Positions 16,109 through 24,460 of a stretch of DNA of 64,000 nucleotides are shown here, one piece after another. How positions within the stretch are numbered: the stretch's first letter is position 1; each line of letters starts with the position of its first letter. Both the position numbers and the translations under genes were made by a program. The stretch is from Permianibacter aggregans (GTDB taxonomy: Bacteria; Pseudomonadota; Gammaproteobacteria; Enterobacterales; Permianibacteraceae). The stretch lies in contig NZ_CP037953.1 in assembly GCF_009756665.1 (NCBI RefSeq), positions 3,348,001-3,412,000 of the forward strand. Direction: 5' to 3'. The notes beneath the pieces are model-generated. The model was not told where the DNA came from and did no database searches. It saw only the letters and a program-made list of their open reading frames with translations.

Positions 16109-16178
16109 AGAGAAAATGCTTAATCGATCGGCATCAGATTATTTGCCGCCTGTTTTATCTTTGAGCAATGTAACCGAG

Positions 16179-17381
16179 TTAGCCCGGTTTACGATCGGCG
16201 CGTGGTTGCATTAGCCACGGGAAAAATTTCACCAAGTAAATCGCGAAGGCAATGGTCAGCAGCAAGCCGGAAAGGCTGGTCAGCAAGCGATACCATTCTG
16301 GCCAGATCATTGGTAGCAGCACGCGAATCATGGCGGCGGCCATGGTTAGTATGTACGCCGTGACTTCTGCTTTGCTGGCTTGCAGCGGCCTGCCGGTGTG
16401 GCCGCGTGCGGTGCGAGTCATCATGCCGATGCAAAGACCAGCGATTAGGCCCACTGTTAGTGCGTGCGTTGCCAGCAAACTTGCCATTGGTGACCAGCTT
16501 CCCGGAATGGCGTAAAGCAGAAATCCAATCGGCATCCACAGATAACTGCCATGCAGAATCCAGACGATGGGTTTGCGTAAGGTCCAATGCGGTGCCCAGC
16601 CCCACCAGCGGAAAAGATGAATTAATGCAGCTGCCACCGCGATCCATTTGCTGATCGTTTCTGGCAGAAATATTAGAGAAAGCCCCATTGCCAGTGTGGC
16701 GACAACGGCGCTGCGATCAAGCCACGAGCGTTTGTGAACCGGTGCGCCTTGAATGGCATTAGCGGTGAACATCGGCATGATGCGGCCGGTGATGACGGTG
16801 ATGATCAGCAACACCACGGTCAGCATCAGGAATTCGATTTGCCTTGCAGTAAACCAGACGACATCCGTTAATAAACTGTAGTGGTGTGCGGCGCTAAGCA
16901 AAGCGAAAATCAGCAGTAAACCAACAAAGAAATAATTGCGACGATTGCCTGAGCGGAACAACGGCTGGGCAATGCCGATTGCTGCCGCGACGAAGAATAG
17001 CGTTTCCACCAGCGCGCCGATTTCGCTCCACGGCGTGAGCAGCAGAATTCTTGCGGCCAACCAGAGCGAAGCAATAAAAAGTAATGGCCAGCCACGCGGG
17101 GTCGGGCGGTTGGTCCAGTTGCTGACGGCGGTAAACAGAAAGCCGACGATAACGGCGCTGGTGAACCCCCAGAGCATTTCATGGGCATGCCAGATGGGGC
17201 CAAGCAAATGGCTTTCCGAAATCAAACCATGACCGTAAATCAGCAACCACATGGGCATCGCGAACACGAGCCAAGCGGCCGCCAACAAGTAAAATGGCCG
17301 AAAACCGAGCGCCAACACAGGCGGGTAGGGCGGTTTGCCGTTTGCGACCATTTCCAGTGGAATGAAGATGGGTTGGGCCAT
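16179..17381 (-). CDS. nnrS: NnrS family haem-copper membrane protein
   Basis: 400 aa with about twelve hydrophobic segments and the family's N-terminal blocks LALGFRPFYLLAAAWLVFA and IWHAHEMLWGFTSAVIVGFLFTAVSNWT. NnrS proteins bind haem and copper and are linked to nitric oxide tolerance in denitrifying and nitrate-respiring bacteria. Conserved His residues are visible in HAHE, SAAHHYSLL and ATHALTVG. The location between the nar and nap regions fits. A C/G-rich repeat (about 17438-17480) and an FNR-like box (17573-17586) lie upstream. Confidence 0.9.
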   Translation of the reverse strand: MAQPIFIPLEMVANGKPPYPPVLALGFRPFYLLAAAWLVFAMPMWLLIYGHGLISESHLLGPIWHAHEMLWGFTSAVIVGFLFTAVSNWTNRPTPRGWPLLFIASLWLAARILLLTPWSEIGALVETLFFVAAAIGIAQPLFRSGNRRNYFFVGLLLIFALLSAAHHYSLLTDVVWFTARQIEFLMLTVVLLIITVITGRIMPMFTANAIQGAPVHKRSWLDRSAVVATLAMGLSLIFLPETISKWIAVAAALIHLFRWWGWAPHWTLRKPIVWILHGSYLWMPIGFLLYAIPGSWSPMASLLATHALTVGLIAGLCIGMMTRTARGHTGRPLQASKAEVTAYILTMAAAMIRVLLPMIWPEWYRLLTSLSGLLLTIAFAIYLVKFFPWLMQPRADRKPG

Positions 17382-17437
17382 GGTGTTCTCTCCGAAAATA
17401 TAAACGCGGCGAAGTTTTCGCTTTTGCGCATAGTTCT

Positions 17438-17480
17438 TCCCCCTCTCCCCAACCTTCTCCCTCCAGGGGCGAGGGAGTAA
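17438..17480. repeat. C/G-rich REP-like repeat
   Basis: CCCCTCTCCCC, then CCTTCTCCCTCC and GGGGCGAGGGAG, form a partial palindrome of the same type as 3924-3968. It lies in the nnrS leader. Confidence 0.5.
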
Positions 17481-17572
17481 AACACGCTTCGCCCAGCGGA
17501 ATCGGCTTCGGAACAGTACCCGAGGATTGACTGCTTTGATCAGGATTTTCGCACGTGAGAGATGCCGTGAAG

Positions 17573-17586
17573 ATGACTTCGATCAA
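17573..17586. promoter_or_regulatory. Possible FNR/Dnr box between nnrS and the CM/DGC gene
   Basis: ATGAC-TTCG-ATCAA has one perfect half-site (ATCAA) and one weak one. On the + strand GATAGT (17608-17613) is about 31 bases downstream (centre to centre), and on the minus strand GAAAAT (17550-17545) is 32 bases away, so it could serve either divergent gene. Weaker than the other boxes in the window. Confidence 0.35.
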
Positions 17587-17645
17587 AACCATCCAGCAAG
17601 GCGATGCGATAGTCTCTACGCGCTTAGACCTTGGTGAATGGCGCA

Positions 17646-18305
17646 GTGAATCTCGACGTGTTACGGCAACAAATCGACCAGCTTGATCAGCAAATCATTG
17701 TTTTGCTGGCAGAGCGCTTGGCGATCGTTAAGGCCATTGCCGACTGCAAAGCGCGAGTTGAGGATATTCAGGCTTATGAGCGGCTGTTGCCAATGCTGGC
17801 CGCACGCAAAGTGATGGCGGAAGCGCATCAGTTGGATGGCGACTTTGTCGCGCGCTTGTTTGAACAGATTGCGCAACACGCGATGACCTTGCAACGAGAG
17901 CGGATGGCTGCTGGTGGCAAACAACCACAGCCATCCGAAAAGCCAACCGTTTACAGTTGCTCAGGTTGTTCCAGCGCTGCCCAGCTTGCCAATGATGTGG
18001 CGGTGTCGCTGGACCGTGAAGGCATGGCGACGATGTCTTGCATTGCCGGTGTCGGTGGTGATGTCAAATCACTGGTGCGCAAAGCCACAGCGGGCAAGCC
18101 TATTTTGGCGATAGATGGTTGCGCGTTGGCCTGCGTGCGCAAAAGCCTGCAACGACATGGCGTGAAACCGGATGCGCACGTGGTGCTGAGTGAATTGGGG
18201 GTTGGCAAACGTCAACACCAAAGCTACACCAGCGAAGAATCGCTACGGGTTCGAGCACAACTGATACCTGTGGTTCAACAGCTTGCCTCTACCCACGGCA
18301 CTTGA
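17646..18305 (+). CDS. Chorismate-mutase-like (AroQ) domain fused to a DGC-type zinc-binding domain
   Basis: About 219 aa; the start is uncertain (GTG 17646 preferred, TTG 17631 also in frame). The N-terminal 90 residues read like an AroQ fold: LRQQIDQLDQQIIVLLAERL, then AIADCKARVEDIQAYERLLPML and a final helix ending in LQRERM. The C-terminal part matches the DGC putative zinc-binding family: YSCSGCSSAAQLANDVA, SCIAGVGGD, AIDGCALACVRKSL. ubiT follows after 24 bases, so the two are probably one transcript. The AroQ fold also contains isochorismate-pyruvate lyases; a role in supplying the quinone ring precursor is a hypothesis only. Confidence 0.78.
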   Translation: MNLDVLRQQIDQLDQQIIVLLAERLAIVKAIADCKARVEDIQAYERLLPMLAARKVMAEAHQLDGDFVARLFEQIAQHAMTLQRERMAAGGKQPQPSEKPTVYSCSGCSSAAQLANDVAVSLDREGMATMSCIAGVGGDVKSLVRKATAGKPILAIDGCALACVRKSLQRHGVKPDAHVVLSELGVGKRQHQSYTSEESLRVRAQLIPVVQQLASTHGT

Positions 18306-18329
18306 TTTTTGAATATGGGAGCACACTGA

Positions 18330-18821
18330 ATGAGTGCGATGCTTATACCCCAATCACTACTGCCATGGCTGAGCCGATTAGGTGTCGCCACGCCGCCGGT
18401 GCTGGTGGCGCCGCTTATGGAGTGGATGCTGAATCAATGGTTTCATGGCGCGTTGCGCGAAGGGGAATTGGCGTTGCTGCAAGGGAAGTGGCTGGCGATT
18501 GTTTGTGATGAGTTGCCGTATGCGTTGCGCATTAGCCGTCGGCATAACCAGTTTATCGTCAGCATTCAACGCGGGACGATTGATGCCAGCATTCACGGCA
18601 AGTTGGAGCACTTCGCGCAATTGATCAATCGGCAAATTGATCCGGACACTTTGTTCTTTCAGCGCAAGCTGCTGATGCAGGGCGATACCGAGTTGGCGCT
18701 GTCGGTAAAAAACTTTCTGGATCGGGTGGATTTGAGTCACGCGCCGTGGTGGTGGCAGAAGCTGTCGAATCTTCCTCACACCGCCAAGGTGTTTTCCATG
18801 CCGGCAGCGCCAAACCAATAA
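18330..18821 (+). CDS. ubiT: SCP2-domain protein UbiT, anaerobic ubiquinone biosynthesis
   Basis: 163 aa with an SCP2 lipid-binding domain (WLAIVCDELPYALRISRRHNQFIVSIQRG, then DTLFFQRKLLMQGDTELALSVKNFLDRVD). UbiT (YhbT) works with UbiU and UbiV in oxygen-independent ubiquinone synthesis and is thought to bind the hydrophobic intermediates. ATG 18330 follows GGGAG. The 3' end overlaps the convergent ubiV by 46 bp, so all three ubi genes are here. Confidence 0.92.
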   Translation: MSAMLIPQSLLPWLSRLGVATPPVLVAPLMEWMLNQWFHGALREGELALLQGKWLAIVCDELPYALRISRRHNQFIVSIQRGTIDASIHGKLEHFAQLINRQIDPDTLFFQRKLLMQGDTELALSVKNFLDRVDLSHAPWWWQKLSNLPHTAKVFSMPAAPNQ

Positions 18822-19660
18822 CCGTTGCAGTGTTCGAGCGGTGGCGTGATGGCCGTGTCGCCACTGACAAGCGAATTGGCGAAAGCGTTAATCATCTCCG
18901 CCATGCCTTCGCTTTGCGGACTGAAGCGCATCGCGTCGATGCCTAAGGCTTGCATCGCTGACCATTGCGCGCGTAAATCCACTTTTTTACCGGACTGGGT
19001 CTGAATACCGTTGATGGTAAATACCCGTTCGCCTTCCTGACTGAACACGGCGATGCCATCCGCATCGTCCTGACAGCGGAACTGACAATCATCTTTCGGC
19101 AAGTCGTGATGGCGGGCCGTAAAGCAACGGGCTGAATGCGCCAGTGGCATATAACCGTAGGCAAACACCTCGGTTTCCGGCATGTTGATGTTCAGTTGCT
19201 GCGCTTCATGGCGTATCGCGGCGAACTGCGCGGCCGACATTTCCACTGGCAACACCCAGCGCTGCATTCCTTGTTTGCTAAGAACTGCCATGGCTCGGGC
19301 ACTGTAGATATTGATATGCGGGCCGGCAACAAACGGCAGTTGTCGCTCGGTGCAAAGCGATATGGCCGCCATGTCATTGGCTTCGATTAACCAGTCGCCA
19401 TTGTCGCAATAGCGCTGCAGCATCGAGAGTTCCGATTGCGCTTCGAGTAGTGTCATCGTTGACAGCACAACCTGTTTACCAAAATCGGCCAAGTCTTGCG
19501 CCAGCTGCAGCCAATCCTGATAGCGCAGGCTGCGCCGTTTGCTGCAGACCACTTCGCCAAGATAAACCCGTTGCAACGGCCAGTTCGCCACTTGCTGATA
19601 GAACTCCATCAGGTTTTCTTTTGACCAGAAGTACAGCACGGGGCCTAGACTGATTTGCAT
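18776..19660 (-). CDS. ubiV: O2-independent ubiquinone hydroxylation protein UbiV
   Basis: 294 aa, peptidase U32 family. Cys39, Cys179, Cys192 and Cys196 lie where E. coli UbiV has the four ligands of its 4Fe-4S cluster (39, 180, 193, 197), strong support for orthology. UbiU and UbiV form a complex that hydroxylates the quinone ring without O2. ubiU ends 16 bases upstream, on the same strand. Confidence 0.95.
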   Translation of the reverse strand: MQISLGPVLYFWSKENLMEFYQQVANWPLQRVYLGEVVCSKRRSLRYQDWLQLAQDLADFGKQVVLSTMTLLEAQSELSMLQRYCDNGDWLIEANDMAAISLCTERQLPFVAGPHINIYSARAMAVLSKQGMQRWVLPVEMSAAQFAAIRHEAQQLNINMPETEVFAYGYMPLAHSARCFTARHHDLPKDDCQFRCQDDADGIAVFSQEGERVFTINGIQTQSGKKVDLRAQWSAMQALGIDAMRFSPQSEGMAEMINAFANSLVSGDTAITPPLEHCNGYWFGAAGMENTLAV

Positions 19661-19676
19661 GAACGTTTCTTCCTAA

Positions 19677-20672
19677 CTATTGCCAGGCGCGTTGATAGGC
19701 ACCGAACGTCGTTTGTTTACCTTCGGAAAGTTGCGCGAGCGCTTGCTGCCAATCTGGCCGGCTTGAAAAGTTTTCTGGTGCATGGGTTGCCGCGTCGATC
19801 GCTGCCCGCCAAACCTTGGTGACTTGCGCCACATAGGATGGGCTGCGCTGACGGCCTTCAATCTTGATGGCGCGAATACCGTTGTGTATCAGCTCCGGCA
19901 ATAACTCCAGCGTGTTCAAGCTAACCGGTTCCTCCAGTGCATGGGTACGTTTACCGTCAACGATAAAGCGGCCTTTGCACAGCGTTGGGTAACCGGCGTT
20001 TTCCTGTTCAGCAAAACGGTCAATCAATACGCCATTCAGACGTGATTCCAGCATCCGGTTTTTTTCTTCCCAGCGCACGAAGCGGGCGGGTGAGCAGGCA
20101 CCGCAGGTGTTCGGGGATTCGCCTGTAAGGTAGGAGGAAAGTTGGCAGCGGCCCTCGGCCATGATGCACAGCGAGCCAAAGCCGAACACTTCGATTTCGC
20201 AGGGCGCTTCTTTGCTGACGGCGGCGAGTTGTTGCAAAGACAGTACGCGCGGCAGCACGGCGCGACGAATCGCAAAACTACGTTGATAAAAGCGCAGCGC
20301 TTCCTGGGTGGTGGCCGAGGCTTGCACCGATAAGTGCAGTGGCAGTTGCGGGTAACGATTGGCGGCGTAATCGAGTACGGCCAAATCGGCGACGATCAAG
20401 GCATCCACGCCGAGCTCAGCCGCTCGGTCGACGGCGCGTTGCCAACGCGGCCATTGCCCGGCTTGGGCAAAGGTGTTGATGGCCAGGAACAGTTTGCGCT
20501 GACGTGTGCGCACCAAGCGAATGGCTTGTTCGTATTCGGCGTCGGAAAAATTCAGACCGGCAAAATGACGGGCGTTGGTGTCGTCGCGAAAGCCGGTGTA
20601 GATGGCGTCGGCACCGTTTTCGATGGCGAGTTTCAGGGCTTGCAGGTTGCCGGCTGGGCAGACTAATTCCAT
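19677..20672 (-). CDS. ubiU: O2-independent ubiquinone hydroxylation protein UbiU
   Basis: 331 aa, U32 family, starting MELVCPAGNLQALKLAIENGADAIY as usual. Cys169, Cys176, Cys193 and Cys232 fall exactly at the positions of the cluster ligands known for E. coli UbiU. Partner of UbiV. The ribosome site is weak (GGA), and a MITE-like repeat lies only 32 bp upstream of the start, so expression probably relies on read-through from the genes upstream (yhcC and the decarboxylase). Confidence 0.95.
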   Translation of the reverse strand: MELVCPAGNLQALKLAIENGADAIYTGFRDDTNARHFAGLNFSDAEYEQAIRLVRTRQRKLFLAINTFAQAGQWPRWQRAVDRAAELGVDALIVADLAVLDYAANRYPQLPLHLSVQASATTQEALRFYQRSFAIRRAVLPRVLSLQQLAAVSKEAPCEIEVFGFGSLCIMAEGRCQLSSYLTGESPNTCGACSPARFVRWEEKNRMLESRLNGVLIDRFAEQENAGYPTLCKGRFIVDGKRTHALEEPVSLNTLELLPELIHNGIRAIKIEGRQRSPSYVAQVTKVWRAAIDAATHAPENFSSRPDWQQALAQLSEGKQTTFGAYQRAWQ

Positions 20673-20704
20673 ATTTATTCCAAGAAGAATATTTCAGTTT
20701 ATGT

Positions 20705-20824
20705 GTCATTCCCGCGGTCACACGAGTTCCATACTCGTTGCGACACTTCCTACATCCTTGTAGGTCGCAGGCGGGAATCCAGTGACCTTTCAAAAGACTG
20801 GATACCCGCCTACGCGGGTATGAC
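20705..20824. repeat. MITE-like palindromic repeat, copy B
   Basis: Begins GTCATTCCCGCGGTC and ends TACCCGCCTACGCGGGTATGAC. The interior, with ACGAGTTCCATACTCGT and ACACTTCCTACATCCTT, is nearly the same as at 15986-16108. It sits between yhcC and ubiU within a same-strand gene set. Confidence 0.75.
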
Positions 20825-20857
20825 ATGAAAGTAAGCTTTCCTATGGCATCCCAAACA

Positions 20858-21775
20858 TCAAATGCCAGCAAGCGTATGACCCTGGCCGCCGAAGCGCGCC
20901 AGATTCTCTCCAATCGCATTCATCACCGGCCATTTGTGTGCACACCAATCCGGCGCTAGCAGCAACTGGTTTTGTGCCGTCGCGGTAACGCGGTGAAACA
21001 ACACGCTTTTCGGTGTGCGCCGGATCATCTCTGATGCCAGATTGACGTACTCGATAAAACTCATTGGTTGGTATTCGCCGCGTCGCCATTCGTTGGCGAG
21101 TTGTGAGCCCTTGACGACATGCAACGGATGCAGCTTCAAGCCATCGACACCGGCATCAATCACGCGATTGACGGTGCACAGACTGTGCTCGGCCTGTTCA
21201 CCGGGCAGGCCGACGATCAAATGCGTGCAGACAGGAATTTTTCGGCTTCGTGCTCGTCGCACGGCATCGAGATATTCGGCATAACCATGACCACGGTTGA
21301 CTCGCCTCAGTGTGCTGTCGAATGCCGATTGCAAACCGAGCTCCAACCAGACATCGAAACCTTGGTCTTGATATCGGGCGAGCAAATCCAACACCGCATC
21401 GGGTACACAATCGGGCCGGGTACCGATAGCAAGGCCAATGATATCTTGATGCTGCAACGCGCTGCGATACAACGCATCCAGCGTTTCGACATCGGCGTAG
21501 GTGTTGGTGTAGGCCTGAAAATAGGCGAGATATCGGGTGGCGCCTTGTTGCTGCATATGAGCGCGGCCCGACGACAATTGCTCTGAAAGACTGGGCGCTT
21601 GTCGTGCGTGCGGAGTGAATGAGGCGTTGTTGCAAAACGTGCAACCGCCGCGCCCTTTGCTGCCGTCGCGATTCGGACAACTGAAACCGACATTCAAGGC
21701 CAGTTTTTGCACGCGGCCACCATGACGCGCGCGCAAGTATTGACCAAAACTGTTCAGGTGATGATGCAGTTGCAT
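20858..21775 (-). CDS. YhcC-family radical SAM protein (TIGR01212 type)
   Basis: 305 aa. Cys33, Cys45 and Cys48 give the wide-spaced cluster motif of this family (C-x11-C-x2-C in FSCPNRDGSKGRGGCTFCN), and ELGLQSAFDSTLRRVNRGHGYAEYLDAV and THLIVGLPGEQ match downstream blocks. The family's reaction is not established. I start at ATG 21775, five bases from the decarboxylase stop. Its placement between the decarboxylase and ubiUV suggests anaerobic expression. Confidence 0.9.
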   Translation of the reverse strand: MQLHHHLNSFGQYLRARHGGRVQKLALNVGFSCPNRDGSKGRGGCTFCNNASFTPHARQAPSLSEQLSSGRAHMQQQGATRYLAYFQAYTNTYADVETLDALYRSALQHQDIIGLAIGTRPDCVPDAVLDLLARYQDQGFDVWLELGLQSAFDSTLRRVNRGHGYAEYLDAVRRARSRKIPVCTHLIVGLPGEQAEHSLCTVNRVIDAGVDGLKLHPLHVVKGSQLANEWRRGEYQPMSFIEYVNLASEMIRRTPKSVLFHRVTATAQNQLLLAPDWCAHKWPVMNAIGENLARFGGQGHTLAGI

Positions 21776-21779
21776 GCGG

Positions 21780-23579
21780 TTATGGCTTGCTGCCGCAAAT
21801 CGCCTGCCATTGTTCGATGGCATCGGCAAAACCATTGCGGCTGCGGATATACAGGTTCAGCAACGATACTTCACGGCATTGCCGATCTGCTGTTGGTGTG
21901 CATGGTATTTCCAGCAGTGTGATGCCTTCTGCCTGGCTGACCGCTAGCGAAAAGTCTTGCTTGAACTCCGCTACTGTTGTGCAGCGTTTGCTTTGCCCGC
22001 CATAAGCTTTGATCAGTGCATGGACATCAAAGCCAGTATCCGAGCAGTGATAAATGGGGCCTTCGCCGCAACGGCCGAGATCAAAAACATTGTTGCGCAT
22101 ATAAACAATCGTGACCGGCAATTTTTCTTTCTGGAAATGAATCAGTTCATTCAGTTGAAAATGAAAACCGCCATCGCCGGTGATGACCACCACCCGGTCA
22201 TTCAGTCCGCGCTTGTTGATGTGTTCGCAGGCAACGCGGGCATAGGGCAGGCTGGTGCCCATCGCCGCATACCAGGGGTTGGCGAGCCAGCTGCGGCCGA
22301 GCGCGCTGCGCCGAGTTTTCAGGCTGAAACTGGCGAAATAGGAGTTGCCTACTTCTGGCACGTACACATAGGCATGGTTGTCGTGCTGTTGTAGTGCATT
22401 CAGTGTATCGGCCAACACATTGAAATCCATTGGCTGACTGTCATCGACCGGCTGCTTGTTGCTGGTAACAGGATAAGCGTAAGGCTTGACCAGCAAGTCC
22501 TGTTGCATCAGCGTGTCGATGAGCACGCGTAAATCCTGTTCGTGCGGCAGTGTGCTTTTCACGACGGTTTTGTTCTCCATCGTAGCGATGCGATGGGTGC
22601 AGGTCTGGAATGCCTGGCCTGTGTCTTGCTCGAAAATGCTGCTACCGATATCGAGCACGTAGTCCACTTCGTTGTCGATGTACTGGCGAGCGGAAGCATC
22701 CGTGAATACGCCGTTATAACTACCGAGACAAAGTGGAGAAAAATCGTCGAACAAGCCCTTGGCAAACCAGCTAGTCGCGTAGGGGATATGGTATTGCTCG
22801 CAAAAGGCCAGCAAGCGGTGCTGCAAAGCCCGATTCAATTTGAGTTGTTCACCGATATACACCAAGGGCGCCTTGGCTTTACTGATTTTGTCGGCAATAA
22901 CGTTGGCGATATCTTTGACGCCGTCGAAAACCAGCTCCTGTGTTTCCCGTAATTCCGGCAGGATGGGTAAGGCCAAAGCCTGGGTATTTTGTTGCACCAA
23001 ATCACGGGGTATTTCGATGAACACCGGTTCGCGATGCAGCCAGGCGTGTTTAACCAACTGATAAAACTGATAACCGGCAATGTTCGGTTGCGACGGATGA
23101 CGTGCACCTTGCAGGCGTTCGGCTCGAATACCGAGACCGGCAAAGGCGCGTAACGCGGCATCGTATTCGACACGCCAGGCGTTGCTTGGATGTACGGTAT
23201 GATGAATGGCGTGTTGATGCACTTCCGATTCGCCGGGGGCACCAGAAATAAAGATCACCGGCAGGCTTTCGGTTTTCGCCAGCGCCGCAGCACTGACGCA
23301 TGGCAGACTACCAACCGTGTAAGTGGTTAAGCAAAACCCAATACCACCAATTTCGGCATCGGCACAGGCCGCAAAACCGGCATGCATTTCATTGCTGGCC
23401 GGTAACACCTGCAGGTGCGGGTCGAGCGCGGCGATTAACCCGGCAGCAAAGTCACCCCCAACACCAAATACCCGCTGGCCGCCGAAATGGCGAATGATGG
23501 AGACCAAGGCATCGCCGAGTGTCGGCGATTTGCCGAGGTAAGGGTCGCCAAAGTTTCTTCGGATATTGTGGGCGAGCAT
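21780..23579 (-). CDS. Thiamine-diphosphate-dependent decarboxylase (pyruvate/indolepyruvate decarboxylase-like)
   Basis: 599 aa. The N-terminal ThDP domain has FGVGGDFAAGLIAALD, the conserved Glu in ASNEMHAGFAACADAE, and HHTVHP at the position of the His-His pair typical of 2-keto acid decarboxylases. The C-terminal cofactor motif is GDGGFHFQLNELIHFQKEKL ending in RNN. Substrate is not certain: pyruvate, indolepyruvate and phenylpyruvate decarboxylases share these features. It is somewhat longer than the usual 550-570 aa. An FNR-type box 59-72 bases upstream suggests an anaerobic, perhaps fermentative, role. Confidence 0.85.
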   Translation of the reverse strand: MLAHNIRRNFGDPYLGKSPTLGDALVSIIRHFGGQRVFGVGGDFAAGLIAALDPHLQVLPASNEMHAGFAACADAEIGGIGFCLTTYTVGSLPCVSAAALAKTESLPVIFISGAPGESEVHQHAIHHTVHPSNAWRVEYDAALRAFAGLGIRAERLQGARHPSQPNIAGYQFYQLVKHAWLHREPVFIEIPRDLVQQNTQALALPILPELRETQELVFDGVKDIANVIADKISKAKAPLVYIGEQLKLNRALQHRLLAFCEQYHIPYATSWFAKGLFDDFSPLCLGSYNGVFTDASARQYIDNEVDYVLDIGSSIFEQDTGQAFQTCTHRIATMENKTVVKSTLPHEQDLRVLIDTLMQQDLLVKPYAYPVTSNKQPVDDSQPMDFNVLADTLNALQQHDNHAYVYVPEVGNSYFASFSLKTRRSALGRSWLANPWYAAMGTSLPYARVACEHINKRGLNDRVVVITGDGGFHFQLNELIHFQKEKLPVTIVYMRNNVFDLGRCGEGPIYHCSDTGFDVHALIKAYGGQSKRCTTVAEFKQDFSLAVSQAEGITLLEIPCTPTADRQCREVSLLNLYIRSRNGFADAIEQWQAICGSKP

Positions 23580-23637
23580 AATCAATGCATCTGGAATACA
23601 AGTATTAGGATTTTGCCGGTTCTGTGAAGTGAGTAGC

Positions 23638-23651
23638 TTGACCCGAATCAA
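23638..23651 (-). promoter_or_regulatory. FNR-type box upstream of the decarboxylase-yhcC-ubiUV set
   Basis: TTGAC-CCGA-ATCAA matches TTGAT-N4-ATCAA at 9 of 10 positions. On the minus strand CAAAAT (23615-23610) is centred exactly 32 bases away, as in a class II FNR promoter. Confidence 0.7.
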
Positions 23652-23662
23652 GCCAATGGGGT

Positions 23663-24364
23663 TTATGCGCGCAACGCCAATTGCTCAAAATGTGGCGCAA
23701 TCGCCTCGGCAATAAACCGCCGATCGTCGTCTGTCCAATGGTTGTCGGGCAACTCACGCGCGTAGCCTTCACTAGTGCGGCAGATTTGCACGGCAAGATT
23801 GTTCACGCCACGTTTAGCGAGCAAGTCCGCCATGAACTGAAGTTGCGCGCGTGACAGCAAATGCCAGTGCACGGTGATACGCACCTCATGATTGACGCCG
23901 CTTTCAATGATGTGTTCGAGGCTTTGCCAGGCACGCACGCCGGCCGTTCTGGTGGCGGTCAGCGAGTCATATTGTTCCGGCGTGGTTTTCAAGTCGAAAC
24001 CGACCCAATCGCAGAGCGGTAGTAGAGATGATAAACGGGAGGGATAAGCACCGCCGGTATGTAAACCCAGTTTGAACCCCATCGCTTTGATGGCTTCTGC
24101 CGTCGATTGAATCGCTGTTTGCGCCGTTGGTTCACCACCGCTCAAGACCACCGCATCCAGCAGTCCACGTCGCTTTTGCAAATGCGCCTGCACCTGCAGC
24201 CAGCTGACACCACTGTCGGTGTCGGCGGGCAACAAATGCGGGTTATGGCAATAGGCACAACGCCATGGGCAACCCTGACAGAAAATCACCGCCGCCAACT
24301 CACCGGGGTAGTCGATGGTGGTCAGCGGCGTGTAGCCACCGATACGCAGGGATTCGGTTGTCAT
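23663..24364 (-). CDS. nrdG: Anaerobic ribonucleotide reductase activating protein NrdG
   Basis: 233 aa from ATG 24364 (a GTG at 24379 is also in frame). The radical SAM motif CPWRCAYC is in FCQGCPWRCAYCHN near residue 30, and GGEPTAQTA and LHTGGAYP follow. NrdG makes the glycyl radical on NrdD. Sequence style is closer to the pseudomonad-type activators (G-Y-TPLTTIDYPGELAAVIF) than to the short enterobacterial NrdG. The glycyl-radical domain gene is just upstream. Confidence 0.92.
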   Translation of the reverse strand: MTTESLRIGGYTPLTTIDYPGELAAVIFCQGCPWRCAYCHNPHLLPADTDSGVSWLQVQAHLQKRRGLLDAVVLSGGEPTAQTAIQSTAEAIKAMGFKLGLHTGGAYPSRLSSLLPLCDWVGFDLKTTPEQYDSLTATRTAGVRAWQSLEHIIESGVNHEVRITVHWHLLSRAQLQFMADLLAKRGVNNLAVQICRTSEGYARELPDNHWTDDDRRFIAEAIAPHFEQLALRA

Positions 24365-24409
24365 GGTTGGAGTGCTCACACCGAATTAGTTTGAAACCGC
24401 CGTAGTTCA

Positions 24410-24435
24410 GTCATACCCGCCTTCGCGGGTATGAC
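24410..24435. repeat. Short perfect palindrome, end of the MITE-like family
   Basis: GTCATACCCGC, CTTC, GCGGGTATGAC: an 11-bp perfect stem with a 4-base loop. It is nearly the same as the right end of the repeats at 16085-16108 and 20801-20824. It lies in the short gap between the glycyl-radical gene and nrdG and may act as an RNA hairpin in the operon transcript. Confidence 0.7.
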
Positions 24436-24460
24436 TGGGAATTTTTACTGTTCAACTAGT

